From contig NZ_JAKWBL010000002.1 of the NCBI RefSeq assembly GCF_022513635.1, positions 62,001 through 126,000 on the forward strand: a DNA stretch of 64,000 bases. The letters run 5' to 3'. Under the pieces are notes generated by a model. That model searched no databases. It had not been told where the DNA came from and worked only from the letters and a program-made list of their open reading frames with translations. The stretch is from Paraniabella ginsengisoli (GTDB lineage: Bacteria > Bacteroidota > Bacteroidia > Chitinophagales > Chitinophagaceae). Within the stretch, counting starts at the first letter, position 1; each line of letters opens with the position of its first letter. A program made the translations under genes and the position numbers. Shown piece by piece: positions 18,648 through 29,810 of this stretch.

Positions 18648-19761
18648 ATGAGCGGCGTTTATATACATATTCCATTTTGCAAGCAGGCTTGCAACTATTG
18701 CAATTTTCATTTTGCTACTTCTTTGGCTAAGAAGCAGGTCGTTCTTGATGCCATCAATAAAGAGATATTCTTAACTGCATCTGGAAATAGTGAGCCAATT
18801 AATACCATTTATTTTGGAGGCGGAACTCCAAGCCTTTTGTCGGTGTCAGAGATATCGACTATTCTAAAAACGATCCGATCTTTTTACACGATCAATACAA
18901 ATGCTGAAATAACGCTGGAAGCAAATCCTGATGATATTTCTGTTGAAAAATTGGAAAGCTGGAAAGCCGCTGGTATCAACCGTTTGAGCATGGGCGTGCA
19001 ATCTTTTTTGAAGAAGATTTGAAGTGGATGAATCGGGCTCATAATGCCGCTCAGGCTAAACAATCACTGCAAATGGCTTTGCAATATTTTAAAAATATTA
19101 CAATTGACCTGATTTATGGCACACCAGGACTGACCAATGAGAAATGGAAACGAAACGTAGAAACAGCTATAACCCTTAACGTACCGCATTTATCCTGTTA
19201 TGCTTTGACGGTAGAGCCTCAAACGCCGTTGGATAAATTGATCCGGAATCATAAAAAGAAGATGTGAAACCGGAAGTTCAGTCGGAGCAGTTTTTATTAT
19301 TAATGGACTGGTTAAAAGTTGCGGGATATGAGCATTACGAAATCTCCAACTTTGCGAAACCAGGTTTTAGAAGCAGGCATAATTCCTCGTATTGGCAAGG
19401 CAAGCGCTACATCGGTATCGGGCCTTCGGCACATTCATATAACGGAAAGGAGCGGAAGTGGAATATTGCCAATAACCAAAAATATATTGACGCGATCAAT
19501 AAAAATGAGCTTCCGGTTGAAAAGGAAGCGTTAACGCCTGTTCAGCGGCTGAATGAATTTATTATGATTTCGCTGCGAACGATTGAAGGTATTGAACTAC
19601 AAAATTTGAGTGATGCAGAAGAAAAAGCTTTGATGAAAGCGGCGCAAAAATATATTCTGCAAAATCTTTTAATACACGAGGGTGATGTATTGCGATTATC
19701 GAATGAAGGGAAACTTTATGCCGATGGTATTGCGGCAGATTTGTTTTTTGATGAACAATAA
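18648..19761 (+). CDS. hemW: HemW-like radical SAM protein (frame-broken twice)
   Basis: A relative of oxygen-independent coproporphyrinogen oxidase; HemW proteins are thought to act as heme chaperones. The N-terminus SGVYIHIPFCKQACNYCNF carries the CX3CX2C iron-sulfur motif. FGGGTPSLL, LEANPDD and GVQSF follow, and RHNSSYWQGKRYIGIGPSAHSY is the HemW/HemN signature. Repaired length is 371 residues. One T added to 19004-19009 restores GVQSFFEEDLKWMNRAHNA, and one A added to 19253-19257 restores NHKKEDVKPEVQ. The N-terminal extension of true HemN is absent, which favours HemW. Confidence 0.92.
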
Positions 19762-19763
19762 TC

Positions 19764-19820
19764 GGAACGATAAACCGATCCGCCAGCTGGCGGAAATATC
19801 GATGCCATATGTTCTAAAGC
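19764..19820. repeat. dispersed intergenic repeat, copy A
   Basis: ATCGGAACGATAAACCGATC, then GCCAGCTGGC, then CGATGCCATATGTTCTAAAG. The order 'GGAACGATAAAC - variable core - CGATGCCATAT' is shared with copies at 26265, 49070 and, in other arrangements, 36688 and 61545. Confidence 0.6.
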
Positions 19821-19823
19821 TGG

Positions 19824-20864
19824 TTAAACCAAAACCTTTTCAATCGCTTCAAATCCTTTAGCAGGAGGTGTTTTATCCCAAAGTATTTTATAAATAGTAT
19901 CTGCAATCGGCATTTCGGCCTTTATTTTTTTGTTGATATTATAAATACATTTTGCGGCATTATAACCTTCCGCTACCATGTTCAATTCTAGTTTTGCCGC
20001 TTGTACAGAATAACCCTTTCCAATCATGTTGCCAAAAGTCCGGTTACGGCTATATAATGAATAACAGGTTACCAGCAAATCTCCTAAATACACGGAAGCC
20101 GCGTAGTTAGAGGCTTTGGCGCCGGTGCTGGGTTCTGTTTCATGTTCACCCACGGTTATATGTGCTGCTCCGAACATTCTTAAAAAAGCCGCCATTTCAT
20201 CTGCACAATTAGCAATGTAAACGCTTTGAAAGTTGTCTCCGTAGTCAAGTCCGTGTGCAATACCTGCTCCCAATGCATAAATATTTTTAAGAACAGCAGC
20301 ATATTGAACGCCTAATATATCATCGTTAACAACTGTATTAATGGCAGGCGATGCGAAGTAGGAAGCTATCTTTTTTGTGAATGCGACATCTATTCCGGAG
20401 AATGTTAAGTAGGACAATTTTTCTGCAGCAACTTCTTCAGCATGGCAAGGCCCTAACACAGCGAAATAGTTGGTTAACGGAAATTCAAAATATTTTGCCA
20501 GATAATCATTCAGCAAAACATTTTCCTTTGGTAAAATGCCTTTTACGGCCGAAAGGATTTTTTTATTTTTCAGATCTTCTTTATCCAGAACAGAAAAGGT
20601 TTCTGTTGTAAAAGCAGACGGAACGGCAACGATCAATACATTGGCTGCTGATACTATTTTTTTAAGATCCGAATCTATTTTTAGAAGCTTAGTCTTTAAA
20701 ATAGCTGATGTTAGATAATGTGGGTTGTGTGACCTGCTTTTAATGTAAGACGCTGATGCATCGTTCCTTACCCACCAATGTACCTTGTTGCCATTGTCGG
20801 TAAGGATTTTAACCAATGCTGTAGCCCAGCTACCACTGCCTATTACACCAAATTTTATTGCCAT
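19824..20864 (-). CDS. gpsA: glycerol-3-phosphate dehydrogenase [NAD(P)+]
   Basis: GpsA reduces dihydroxyacetone phosphate to sn-glycerol 3-phosphate, the backbone precursor of phospholipids. The N-terminal Rossmann motif is FGVIGSGSWATALVKIL. LIVAVPSAF and AVKGI line the cofactor site, the catalytic Lys lies in AAVLKNIYALGAGIAHGLDYGDN, and SRNRTFG and MVAEGYNAAKCI are conserved at the C-terminus. It is complete at 346 residues and appears monocistronic, converging with hemW across repeat copy A. Confidence 0.96.
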   Translation of the reverse strand: MAIKFGVIGSGSWATALVKILTDNGNKVHWWVRNDASASYIKSRSHNPHYLTSAILKTKLLKIDSDLKKIVSAANVLIVAVPSAFTTETFSVLDKEDLKNKKILSAVKGILPKENVLLNDYLAKYFEFPLTNYFAVLGPCHAEEVAAEKLSYLTFSGIDVAFTKKIASYFASPAINTVVNDDILGVQYAAVLKNIYALGAGIAHGLDYGDNFQSVYIANCADEMAAFLRMFGAAHITVGEHETEPSTGAKASNYAASVYLGDLLVTCYSLYSRNRTFGNMIGKGYSVQAAKLELNMVAEGYNAAKCIYNINKKIKAEMPIADTIYKILWDKTPPAKGFEAIEKVLV

Positions 20865-20950
20865 TATTGTCTGAACCTGGATTTATATGATTATTTTGAT
20901 TGATGAGAATATGAGTATGAACTATGTTGTGTTAACTTATAGTAAGTGGC

Positions 20951-21010
20951 TGTCAGGCTGAGCTTGCCGAAGCCCGTTACAAATGCCCTTCGGTAAGTTC
21001 GGAGAGACGA
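20951..21010. repeat. long imperfect palindrome
   Basis: TGTCAGGCTGAGCTTGCCGA pairs imperfectly with GCCCTTCGGTAAGTTCGGAG across a short GTTACAAAT loop. It belongs to a class of imperfect intergenic palindromes also represented at 61665-61745. Confidence 0.6.
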
Positions 21011-21084
21011 TAATCTACTGTTGTAATATAAAAAGGAAGAAATACTATTTCCATAAAAATCTATTTAATCCAATAAATCATAGT

Positions 21085-21846
21085 TCAGATTTTCTTAAAA
21101 CTATAAAAACTGTTAGCCTGCTGCGTGGATGTAACTACCAGATCGTTGATGCATACATGTGCAGGTAAACCCGCGCAATAATAAATGATATCTGCTACAT
21201 CTTCTGCCACTAAAGGTTTCAGGCCTTCATAAACCTTAGCTGCCTTATCTGCATCACCTTTAAATCTCACGTTTGAAAATTCTGTATTTGCAGCTCCCGG
21301 ATGAATAGCGGTTACTTTAATATTATACTTTAACAAATCAATGCGCATGGCTTCGCTTAGTGCACCCACAGCATGTTTGGTGGCACAATACATATTGCCT
21401 TGTGCATACACTTCTTTTCCCGATATAGATCCAATATTAAAAATATGTCCACTGCCGGCGTCGATCATAAATGGAAGCACTGCTTTGGTAACATATGCAA
21501 GCCCTTTTACGTTTGTATCGATCATCGCATCCCAATCATCAATACTGGCTTCTTCAAAGTTATCTCTTCCTAGAGCAAGTCCGGCATTGTTGATCAGTAT
21601 ATCAATTTTTTGCCATTCTTTAGGTAGGGCATTAATATTTGTTGTAACAATATTTTTATTCCTTACATCAAAATTTAATGCAAGTACCCTAGCCTCATGC
21701 TTGCTGCGTAGGTCCTCAGACAATTGATGCAGCTTGTCTTTTCTGCGTCCGGTAATAATTAAATCGTAGTTGTTGGCAGCAAACTTCCTTGCACAGGCTT
21801 CGCCAAAGCCTGAGGTGGCACCTGTAATTAAAACTATTTTATCCAT
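21085..21846 (-). CDS. short-chain dehydrogenase/reductase (YdfG-like)
   Basis: A cytosolic NAD(P)-dependent oxidoreductase of 253 residues. The cofactor motif is TGATSGFG, with TGRRKDKL suggesting NADP preference; NNAGLAL follows. The catalytic Ser is in IFNIGSISGKEVY and Tyr/Lys in MYCATKH. Overall it resembles the YdfG group of 3-hydroxy acid dehydrogenases (serine or 3-hydroxypropionate type), but SDR substrates cannot be read from sequence. It follows the alpha/beta hydrolase by 18 bases in the same direction. Confidence 0.88.
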   Translation of the reverse strand: MDKIVLITGATSGFGEACARKFAANNYDLIITGRRKDKLHQLSEDLRSKHEARVLALNFDVRNKNIVTTNINALPKEWQKIDILINNAGLALGRDNFEEASIDDWDAMIDTNVKGLAYVTKAVLPFMIDAGSGHIFNIGSISGKEVYAQGNMYCATKHAVGALSEAMRIDLLKYNIKVTAIHPGAANTEFSNVRFKGDADKAAKVYEGLKPLVAEDVADIIYYCAGLPAHVCINDLVVTSTQQANSFYSFKKI

Positions 21847-21864
21847 TAACTTAAAATTAAGATG

Positions 21865-22659
21865 CTAAATATCGGATAAAAAATCTTCAATCGCTTTGTT
21901 AGCTTCTGCCGGTTCTTCAATCATTCCAAGGTGTCCTGAGTTTTTTAAAATATGTATTGTTGAAATCGATGGGAATGAAGCTTGCTCAATGGTTTTGTCC
22001 AGCGGTATAATTTCGTCCTGTTCGCCATAAATAAATAGAACGGGAACTTTAGCATTCTTCAAAACATCAGTTCTGTCGGTTCTGGCCATCATCGCTTCGT
22101 AATAATCAATAACCGCCTCTTTACTCATTTCCGGCAGGTTACCCATGAAGCGGTTGTATAATGTTTCGTTTTCTTTTTTCGTCGTTTCGGCAAACATTTT
22201 CGGAGCCGTCGTTTCTAAAAATGCGTTGGCACCATGTTTTTGTGTAAACTCAATGCCTTTTTTTCTTGTCGATTTTTTCTCGTCATTATCTGCACCAGCA
22301 GTTGAGTGAAACAAGCCAATGCCAGTTAAAAGTTCCGGATACTTTTCTGCAAAAGCTAATGTAGCGTAACCTCCCATGCTGTGGCCTATAACTGCCGCCT
22401 GTTCTACTTCTTCATTTTCTATAATTTCTTTTATAAGGTTAGCAACACCCTCCATGCTAACATCGTTTGTAAGCTCCGATACGCCAATGCCGGGCAGGTC
22501 AGGCGCTATAATAAAGTAATGATCCTTTAAGTATTCTATCTGTTCGCTCCAGGCAGTGCTATCTACGCCAAAACCATGTAACAAAACAACGGCTTTACCA
22601 TCACCAGCTGTTATATAACTGATAACTTTTCCTTCAACAGTGGTAGTTTTTCTTTCCAT
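21865..22659 (-). CDS. alpha/beta hydrolase
   Basis: A 264-residue serine hydrolase without a signal peptide. The oxyanion HG motif is in VVLLHGFGVDSTAW, the nucleophile elbow is AVIGHSMGGYATL, the acid is probably in FIYGEQDEIIP and the catalytic His in LKNSGHLGMIEEP. It looks like a small esterase or C-C hydrolase of the MhpC/3-oxoadipate enol-lactonase type. Substrate unknown. It probably shares a transcript with the SDR downstream. Confidence 0.88.
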   Translation of the reverse strand: MERKTTTVEGKVISYITAGDGKAVVLLHGFGVDSTAWSEQIEYLKDHYFIIAPDLPGIGVSELTNDVSMEGVANLIKEIIENEEVEQAAVIGHSMGGYATLAFAEKYPELLTGIGLFHSTAGADNDEKKSTRKKGIEFTQKHGANAFLETTAPKMFAETTKKENETLYNRFMGNLPEMSKEAVIDYYEAMMARTDRTDVLKNAKVPVLFIYGEQDEIIPLDKTIEQASFPSISTIHILKNSGHLGMIEEPAEANKAIEDFLSDI

Positions 22660-22742
22660 ATATTATTTTTTATGAAGCCAGCACCAGTACTACTTTGATC
22701 GGTCTTGCGTCGCACTCTTTATTTGTGGTACATTGCTCAACA

Positions 22743-24328
22743 TTAAGATGCGGCAACCTTTTTCTTTGTAAATACTTTTATAATTACTAACAACAATAAT
22801 GCCGCAGCAGCAACACTAAGTAATTTTGAAATCCAGTCTCCGTATTTAGTATAGAATGTATCAGTAATATACGCAGGAACAGTTTGTTTTAAAGCGCCGT
22901 CTACATCCCAAGGTAATTGCTGAATAATATTTCCATAAGGATCAATAAAGCAACTAATACCTGTATTAGCGCTTCGTGCTACCCATTTGCGGCTTTCGAT
23001 AGCACGCAATCTTGCATAGTTCATGTGTTGTTTATAACCTTGCGTATTGCCCCACCAGCCATCGTTGGTAATAATGCAAATAAGGTTTGAACCTTTACGA
23101 TTAAAGTCAGCAAGATAGTCGCTATAAATACTCTCGTAGCAAATAGCTGGTGTAATATTGTAGCTATTATTGTATGTGAAGAATAAATGAGCCGCAGTAT
23201 CTTTTGCGTAACCACCACCAGTACCGCCGAACTTCTCAAATACGGGAGCCATAAAACCCAGAAAAGCTGGCAATACTTCAACTCCAGGTACTAACTTGGA
23301 TTTATGATATATCTGCACATGGCTGCTGTCAATCATAATTGCGCTGTTATACATTTCGTAAAAAGAGCTGCCATCGCGCAAAGGTTTTGCAAACCGGCTT
23401 ACTTTAGTGCCAAATTGTTGGTATCCTTCAAGCCCCGTCAGTAAATTGATTTGAGGATTATCTTTCAAAAACTGCCATAAAGGAGCAAGTGCAAAATCCT
23501 TTTTTATTTTAGTTTCATCAGTTTGGAAAGGGATAGCTGTTTCAGGCCATACTACCAGCGCCGTATTTTCATCAATTTTACTTTGAGAAAGTGAGATTAA
23601 TTGATGTAGTTGCGCTTCCTGTGTTCCTGCTTCAAATTTTTCTCCCCAGGGATCAATATTAGGCTGAACCACTACCACATTGTATTTATTATGGAGTAGT
23701 GTTAAATTATTTTTTACAAAAAAAGAAAACAGAATGGGAGCAAAAAGTAATACGATCCATGCAATTGCGTTTTTGAAGTAACGCAACGTGCGGCCTTCAG
23801 CACGATAAAGCTGTAGCACATGAAATACCAAAACATTGCTTAATAATACCCACAGGCTTCCGCCGGAAGTGCCGGTGTATTCGTACCACTGAACCCAACC
23901 TGGGTGCGTGGCAAATACATTGCCCAGCGTAAGCCAGGGCCAGCTTAAATCCCAGTTGTGATGAAGGTACTCAAAAGCGATCCAGTAAACAACGATCGAT
24001 ACTGTTCCGGCAAAACCTTTAATGTATTTTTTGGTTAGAGCGTATAGCAGCCAAGGCAGGCACATGATCAAACTATTTGCAAAAATGCGCTGATACCGCC
24101 GGTAAAACTGGCTTTCGCCACCCACCAGGTAGTGAACACATTCCAAAGTACCATGTGTATGTACGTATAACCTAAAAGCCTTTTCCAGCTGGAAGTTCGC
24201 TCAACTATGTATAGCAATGGTAGCCATCCAACAAATATAAGAAGTGTAAGTGGAGACGTTGGCCACGCCGCCCATAATAGTATGGCGCCTAATACCGAAA
24301 GGAGTAAGTTTTTTTGCGTTGATTGCAT
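22743..24328 (-). CDS. lnt: apolipoprotein N-acyltransferase (frame-broken)
   Basis: Lnt adds the third acyl chain to lipoproteins at the inner membrane. The repaired protein has about 528 residues: several N-terminal membrane helices (VLGAILLWAAWPTSPLTLL, then WVAKASFTGG), a periplasmic nitrilase domain, and a C-terminal helix. Catalytic residues are visible as Glu in VVWPETAIPF, Lys in YHKSKLVPGVE and Cys in TPAICYESIY. One T added opposite the A run 24081-24085 restores GGISAFFANSLIMCLPW. The window encodes many lipoproteins, consistent with a need for this enzyme. Confidence 0.93.
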
Positions 24329-24377
24329 GCCGTAAAACTAAGGCAATTTCATAATGTAATTCACCAGCAAATGATAA

Positions 24378-26182
24378 TTACGTAGTTGCCGCATGTGCGG
24401 TTCTTCTTTCACCAATTTGCTGCCTCCACATGGCATAATAAAGTCCTTTATTTTCAATCAATGCTTCGTGGCTTCCTGTTTCGGCTACTTCACCGCGTTC
24501 CAAAACATAAATACGGTCGGCATGCATAATGGTACTAAGCCTATGCGCGATAAGCACTGTTATCTGGCTTCCTTTAGAGGACACTTCACGTATTGTTTTA
24601 GTAATTTGTTCTTCTGTAATCGAATCTAATGCAGAAGTGGCTTCATCAAAAATCAATAAATGTGGATCACGCAGTAAAGCACGGGCAATAGCTATGCGTT
24701 GTTTTTCGCCGCCACTTAGCTTTAAGCCTCCTTCGCCAAGCATGGTATCAATGCCATTTTCGGCTCTTTGCAATAATCCTGTACAACTTGATTTTTGCAA
24801 TGCGGATTGTAATTCATCTTCGGTTGCGGTAGGATTAACAAACAATAAATTTTCCTTTATTGTGCCAGCAAACAACTGTGTATCCTGTGTTACAAAACCA
24901 ATTTGTCTGCGTAGTTCGTCAAAGTCAATTTCATCACCTTCAATACCATCGTAATAAATGGCTCCTTCTTTTGGCCTGTACAAGCCAACAAGCAACTTTA
25001 CCAATGTGCTTTTTCCTGAACCGCTGGGCCCCACAAATGCAATCGTTTCTCCTTTTTTACATCGAAAGAAATATTGTCCAATGCTTTAAAATGTGCTGTC
25101 TGATGCTGAAACGAAACGTTTCGGAATTCCAATTCTTCCAGTATACCGAATGATTTTGGGTGTAAAGGTTTGGGTTCAATTTTCTTCAACATCAGATTAT
25201 GGAAATTTTGTAAAGAAGCCTCTGCTTCACGATAAGAGAGGATAACATTGCCTATTTCCTGCATCGGGCCAAACAGGAAGAAGCCATAGAACGAAAGCGA
25301 AAGATATTGGCCTGGCGTAATTTCATCCTTAAAGATCAGCCACAGCAGCGTAAATGCAATAACTTGCTGCAAAAAATTTACTAAAGTGCCTTGTATAAAA
25401 CTTAAAGAGCGGATGCTTTTCACCTTCTTTAATTCCAGTTTCAGTATTTTGAAAGTGTTATTATTTAACCTCGTTACTTCCTGACCTGTAAGCCCCAGGC
25501 TTTTTACAATTTCAATATTGCGCAGGCTTTCAGTAGTAGTGCCGGCTAAGGATGTTGTTTCTTTTACAATGTTTTTTTGAATTGCTTTTATTTTTTTGCT
25601 TAATAAGCTCGTGACTAAAGCTATAAAAAGTATACCCAATGTATAAACAGGCATGATGCTCCAATGTAATCTGAAAGCATATATTGAAACGAATACGATA
25701 CTGACAATGATTACAAAAAAGACATTCACAAAGCTGCTAATAAATTTTTCTGTGTCAGTACGAACTTTAGTCAGAATGGATAAGGTTTCTCCGCTTCGCT
25801 GGTCTTCAAAATCCTGATAGGGGAGGCGCATGGAATGTTTCAGCCCATCGGTAAAAATGGTAGCACCGAATTTTTGGATCACAACATTTACGAAGTAGTC
25901 CTGGAAAGCTTTTGCGATGCGGCTTACCATAGCGGTGCCAATCAAAAGCATCAGATAGTATAATAATCCACGATGTTGTCCGCTCCCAAAAATGTACTGG
26001 TTTTCGCTGCGGGGTTGTGTTTGTGCTTTGTCAAAATAATGCGGATGGTTGGCAAACAGATCGAGCAATTGCCCGCTGATCATCGGAGCAAATAATGAAA
26101 AGACCTGATTTACTGCCGCCAAAAACAAGGCAAAGGCAACCAGCCATTTATAAGGTTTCAGATAGTGTAAGAGTATGCGCAT
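24378..26182 (-). CDS. ABC exporter, fused permease and ATPase (frame-broken)
   Basis: A half-transporter of about 601 residues of the MsbA/multidrug-exporter type. Six hydrophobic helices occupy roughly residues 15-310, then the nucleotide-binding domain: Walker A GPSGSGKST, Q-loop FVTQDTQLF, signature LSGGEKQR, Walker B LLIFDEATSALD, and H-loop LIAHRLST. One A added opposite 25053-25058 restores ISFDVKKGETIAFVGPSGSG, so Walker A is intact in the true sequence. The substrate is unknown; lipid A, lipids or drugs are all possible for this group. It precedes lnt in the same direction. Confidence 0.93.
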
Positions 26183-26264
26183 GAGATAGTTTCAAAAATT
26201 ATTGCGAATATCTAACAAATAGCTGGTAACAAAGTTTATGATGCTTTGAATTTATGATGCCTCA

Positions 26265-26320
26265 TAACCGGGACGATAAAACGAGCGGGCAACGACGATG
26301 CCATATATTGAAAAGCTGAC
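26265..26320. repeat. dispersed intergenic repeat, copy B
   Basis: ACCGGGACGATAAAACGAGC, then GGGCAACGACGATGCCATAT, then ATTGAAAAGCTGAC. It aligns with copy A over its full length and with copy C in the GAGCG...GCAA core. It lies in the 238-base gap between the ABC exporter and the YWKNG lipoprotein, in which I see no gene. Confidence 0.6.
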
Positions 26321-26420
26321 TAAAAGAATAATATTCTTAAACGTCATTTTGTGACTATATAATTCTTGTTAAAGTGATATTGATCGGTATGGATTTTAGG
26401 AAATCAAGTCGTTAACATAA

Positions 26421-27416
26421 TTACTCTACTACTGTAATTCCACTTGCAAAGCTTGTAAAATTAGTCGTTAACAATATTTGTTTGCCATTTTTCCAATAAC
26501 AGGCTCTCGTCGAAAACCCATTTGCCTCAATACCTGCGACAAAAAAATCATTATTTTTTGTAAGTACAAAATCATTTGCTTGAGAGTAGAAGTTAACAAG
26601 GTCTGGGTTGGTAATGGCAGAAGGTAGCCGAACTTCTATATCATTTTTCCAATAGGTAGCCATACTGTTTTGTTTTCCTACTATATAAATATCTGAATCA
26701 TATTTTTTATTCGTTGGAGACTATTGTCGTTGGCTTGCATGTTTATGATATCGATTTTAATACCATTTTTCCAATAATTTACATAACCAATTATATGGAC
26801 ATCTTGTCCGTTAACTGCTATCCCATTTGCAATACCCGAAGAAATTTCTTCAGGGAAGACATTGTATGGTATCCCATTTTTCCAGTAAGTAACACTTTGA
26901 AATATCGAATTTCCACTTTGGTAGTCTGTGCCCGATAAATAAACATCATTGTCCAAAACGGCAATTCCCGCTATTATGCATGGGGCCTTTGATTCCGAAA
27001 TTTGATATGGTGTTCCATTTTTCCAATAATATGGAATGCCGCCATCTATAGATATTGTATTTCCTGCTATATACATATCATTACCTGAAGAGATTATTTG
27101 ATTGAGTATTGCTCCCTCAGGATAAACTGGAATAGAAATGCCGTTTTTCCAAAGTCTGGCAGAACCATCCTCTTCGCCAATAATATAAATATCTTTCCAA
27201 ATAGCGGTAATCCCTTTTGCAGTTGCATTTTTTTGCCATCAGTAAGTGGAACAAGTTCTCCGTTTTTCCAGTAAACAGCAACTTTTTTATTTAGATTATT
27301 TACTTTGTATCCGGCAACATATACGTCCCCAGTGTGTGGGGTTATATTTTCAGTACTTTTTTGCAGCTCGTTATAACTAGGCTAAAGGCCAAAAAAGAAG
27401 TTAGTAGTCGCAGCAT
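26421..27416 (-). CDS. YWKNG-repeat lipoprotein (frame-broken at several sites)
   Basis: A surface or periplasmic lipoprotein of about 330 residues. It starts MLRLLTSFLAFSLVITSCKK at ATG 27416, with a lipobox. Seven copies of an approximately 45-residue repeat follow, each ending near [YL]WKN[GD] (AVYWKNG, ARLWKNG, PYYWKNG, VTYWKNG, VNYWKNG, ATYWKND, ACYWKNG), often preceded by 'NDVYLSGT' or 'NDMYIAGN'. The periodic beta-rich pattern suggests a propeller-like fold, by inference. Homopolymer breaks near 27232, 26700 and 27370 interrupt the frame; repeats on both sides keep phase when repaired. Function unknown. Confidence 0.75.
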
Positions 27417-27462
27417 ATTTAGAATTTCTATATAAAGTCAAAAATATGTGTTTATAGTTAAA

Positions 27463-29009
27463 TCAACTCGCCCAGCCTTCTCTGTCCAAACTTCTGTATT
27501 GAATAGCTTCTGCGAGGTATTCGGGTTTTATGTTTTCTGATCCTTCTAAATCGGCAATCGTTCGCGATACTTTTAAGATACGGTCGTAGGCGCGGGCGGA
27601 AAGATTTAGTTTTTCCATGGCGCCTTTCAGCAACATTTGCCCCACGTTATCAATTAGGCAAATCTCTTTCAACATTTTGCTGCTTATTTGTGCATTGGCA
27701 TAAATGCCCGGATGATTTTTATATCGTTCGGCTTGTAATTCTCTTGCTTTGATCACTTTCTCGCGGATGCTTTCTGAATTTTGTTCTTTGCGGATATTCG
27801 ACAGCTCACTGAACGGTACGGGTGTTACTTCCACATGCAGATCGATCCTGTCGAGCAATGGTCCGGAAATTTTATTCAAATATTTCTGAACAGCGCCAGG
27901 CGGACAGGTGCATTCCCGTTCAGGATGATTATAAAATCCGCATGGACAGGGGTTCATCGACGCAATCAACATAAAACTGGCTGGAAAATCCAACGCCACT
28001 TTTGCACGGGAAATGGTTACACGCCTTTCTTCCATGGGCTGGCGCATTACTTCCAGAACGGTTCGTTTAAATTCTGGAAGTTCATCTAAAAACAGAACGC
28101 CGTTATGTGCCAGGGAAATTTCACCTGGTTGAGGGATACCTCCTCCACCCACCAGGGCCACATCTGAAATTGTATGATGTGGCGAACGAAAAGGGCGTTT
28201 AGAGATTAAAGTTGCATTTTCAGGAAGTTTTCCTGCAACAGAATGTATTTTAGTTGTTTCTAAGGCTTCCTGCAAAGTTAGCGGTGGTAATATCGTTGGT
28301 AATCGTTTTGCCAGCATCGTTTTCCCCGCCCCGGGAGGACCTATCAATATGGCGTTATGGCCACCGGCTGCCGCTATTTCTAAAGCCCGTTTTATATTTT
28401 CCTGTCCTTTTACATCAGCAAAATCAATTTCGAAATCGTATTGAGAGTGGAAGAATTCTTCGCGTGTATTGATTACTGTAGGGTCAATGCCTTTCTCATC
28501 ATTCTCGAAAAAATCAATAACTTCTTTAATATGAGTTACACCGTAAACGTTGAGGTTGTTTACCATTCCTGCTTCGCGAGCGTTAGCTTGTGGAACAATC
28601 AATCCTTTAAATTCCTGTTTACGCGCTTGAATAGCTATAGGAAGCGAACCTTTAATAGGACGGATCTCACCATCAAGGCTTAGTTCTCCCATGATCACAT
28701 ATTTAGAAAGAGCCTCAATATTTTCTATTTGTTCAGATGCTGCTAAAATGCCAATGCCAATCGGGAGATCAAATGCGGTTCCACTTTTTTAATATCAGCC
28801 GGTGCCAGATTTACCACTACTTTAGTACGCGGCATATCGAAGCCATTTGTTTTAAAAGTACTTTCAACGCGTTGCAGACTTTCTTTTACGGCATTATCGG
28901 GTAGGCCAACAATGGATGGATCTTTGCCGCTTGTCATCCAGTTCACTTCGATGGTAATAGGTATAGCTTCAACGCCATAAACAGCGCTGCCGTTTATCTT
29001 CACTAACAT
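27463..29009 (-). CDS. comM: YifB/ComM-type magnesium-chelatase-like AAA+ ATPase (frame-broken)
   Basis: ComM-type helicases promote branch migration during natural transformation. The repaired protein has 515 residues: an N-terminal Lon-protease-like fold domain (VNLAPADIKKSGTAFDLPIG after repair), an AAA+ core with Walker A GPPGAGKT, SPHHTISDVALVGGG, Walker B GVLFLDELPEF, SMNPCPCGFYNHPERECTC, and the arginine finger region DRIDLHVEV, then the C-terminal SARAYDRILKVSRTIADLEG. One A added opposite 28785-28790 joins both parts. A role in competence is family knowledge; no other competence gene is in the window. Confidence 0.93.
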
Positions 29010-29076
29010 AAAATGAAGATAGCAATTAAAAATTGAGATATAAAAAATAGGCTATCCTTGCAACTGTATTGGATGT

Positions 29077-29616
29077 TTATTTTTTCGCAACAATATCAAG
29101 GTTGACTTTTACGTCATCACTCATCGTCATGCTATTGCCGCCTACTCCATAATCACGACGATTTAATGCAAACTCTGCTTTAAAATTGTATCCTCCATCG
29201 ATCGAGGTTGCTATAAAGTCGAATTGAATATTTTTTGAAACGCCATGCATGGTTAATACAGCTTCCGCGAAATAGATATTATTACCTTTGGATTGAATGC
29301 TTGTGGATTTGATCCTAATCGTTGGAAATTTTTCTGCATCAAAAAAATCGTCTTTTTTTAAGTGATTATCTCTTCTGGTATTATCTGTATTGATGGTATT
29401 TACATCAACACTTACGTCAAAAACGCTTTTATAAATTCTCTTTGGATTAAAAACAATATTTCCCGTGATGCCTTTTAAAGAACCATCTACATTAATTCCC
29501 ATATTTTTTATAACAAAATTTATTTTGCTATCAGCGTCTGATGGTTTCAGGCTTTGTGAAAATGAAGCTGAATACAAGGAAAAGAAAAGTGCTATGAAAA
29601 GAATTCTTTTAAACAT
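29077..29616 (-). CDS. YceI-like exported protein
   Basis: A 179-residue protein with a signal peptide (MFKRILFIALFFSLYSASFS) and a YceI domain, a lipocalin-like barrel that binds isoprenoid or amphiphilic ligands in characterised members. Typical landmarks are SKINFVIKNMGINVDGSLKG, RRDNHLKKDDFFDAEKFPTI and LTMHGVSKNIQFDF. It is divergently transcribed from the UbiA/type III PKS locus across a 194-base gap. A lipid-quinone or prenyl-binding role would fit that neighbour, but this is speculation. Confidence 0.9.
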   Translation of the reverse strand: MFKRILFIALFFSLYSASFSQSLKPSDADSKINFVIKNMGINVDGSLKGITGNIVFNPKRIYKSVFDVSVDVNTINTDNTRRDNHLKKDDFFDAEKFPTIRIKSTSIQSKGNNIYFAEAVLTMHGVSKNIQFDFIATSIDGGYNFKAEFALNRRDYGVGGNSMTMSDDVKVNLDIVAKK

Positions 29617-29810
29617 ATTGTAAATATTTAGATGTATAATGACTATTTTGTTGGTGAGGAGTTTTATTTATAATAATTACCATACAGACGTTGATACTAC
29701 CCTCAAAGGAGTCAATGTTACAGAAAGTTTTTAGGTGTTCATCTAATTTTTTAGCAAAATTAAATATTTACAAATAACATTGTAAATAACAAACTTAATA
29801 TTATTGCCGA

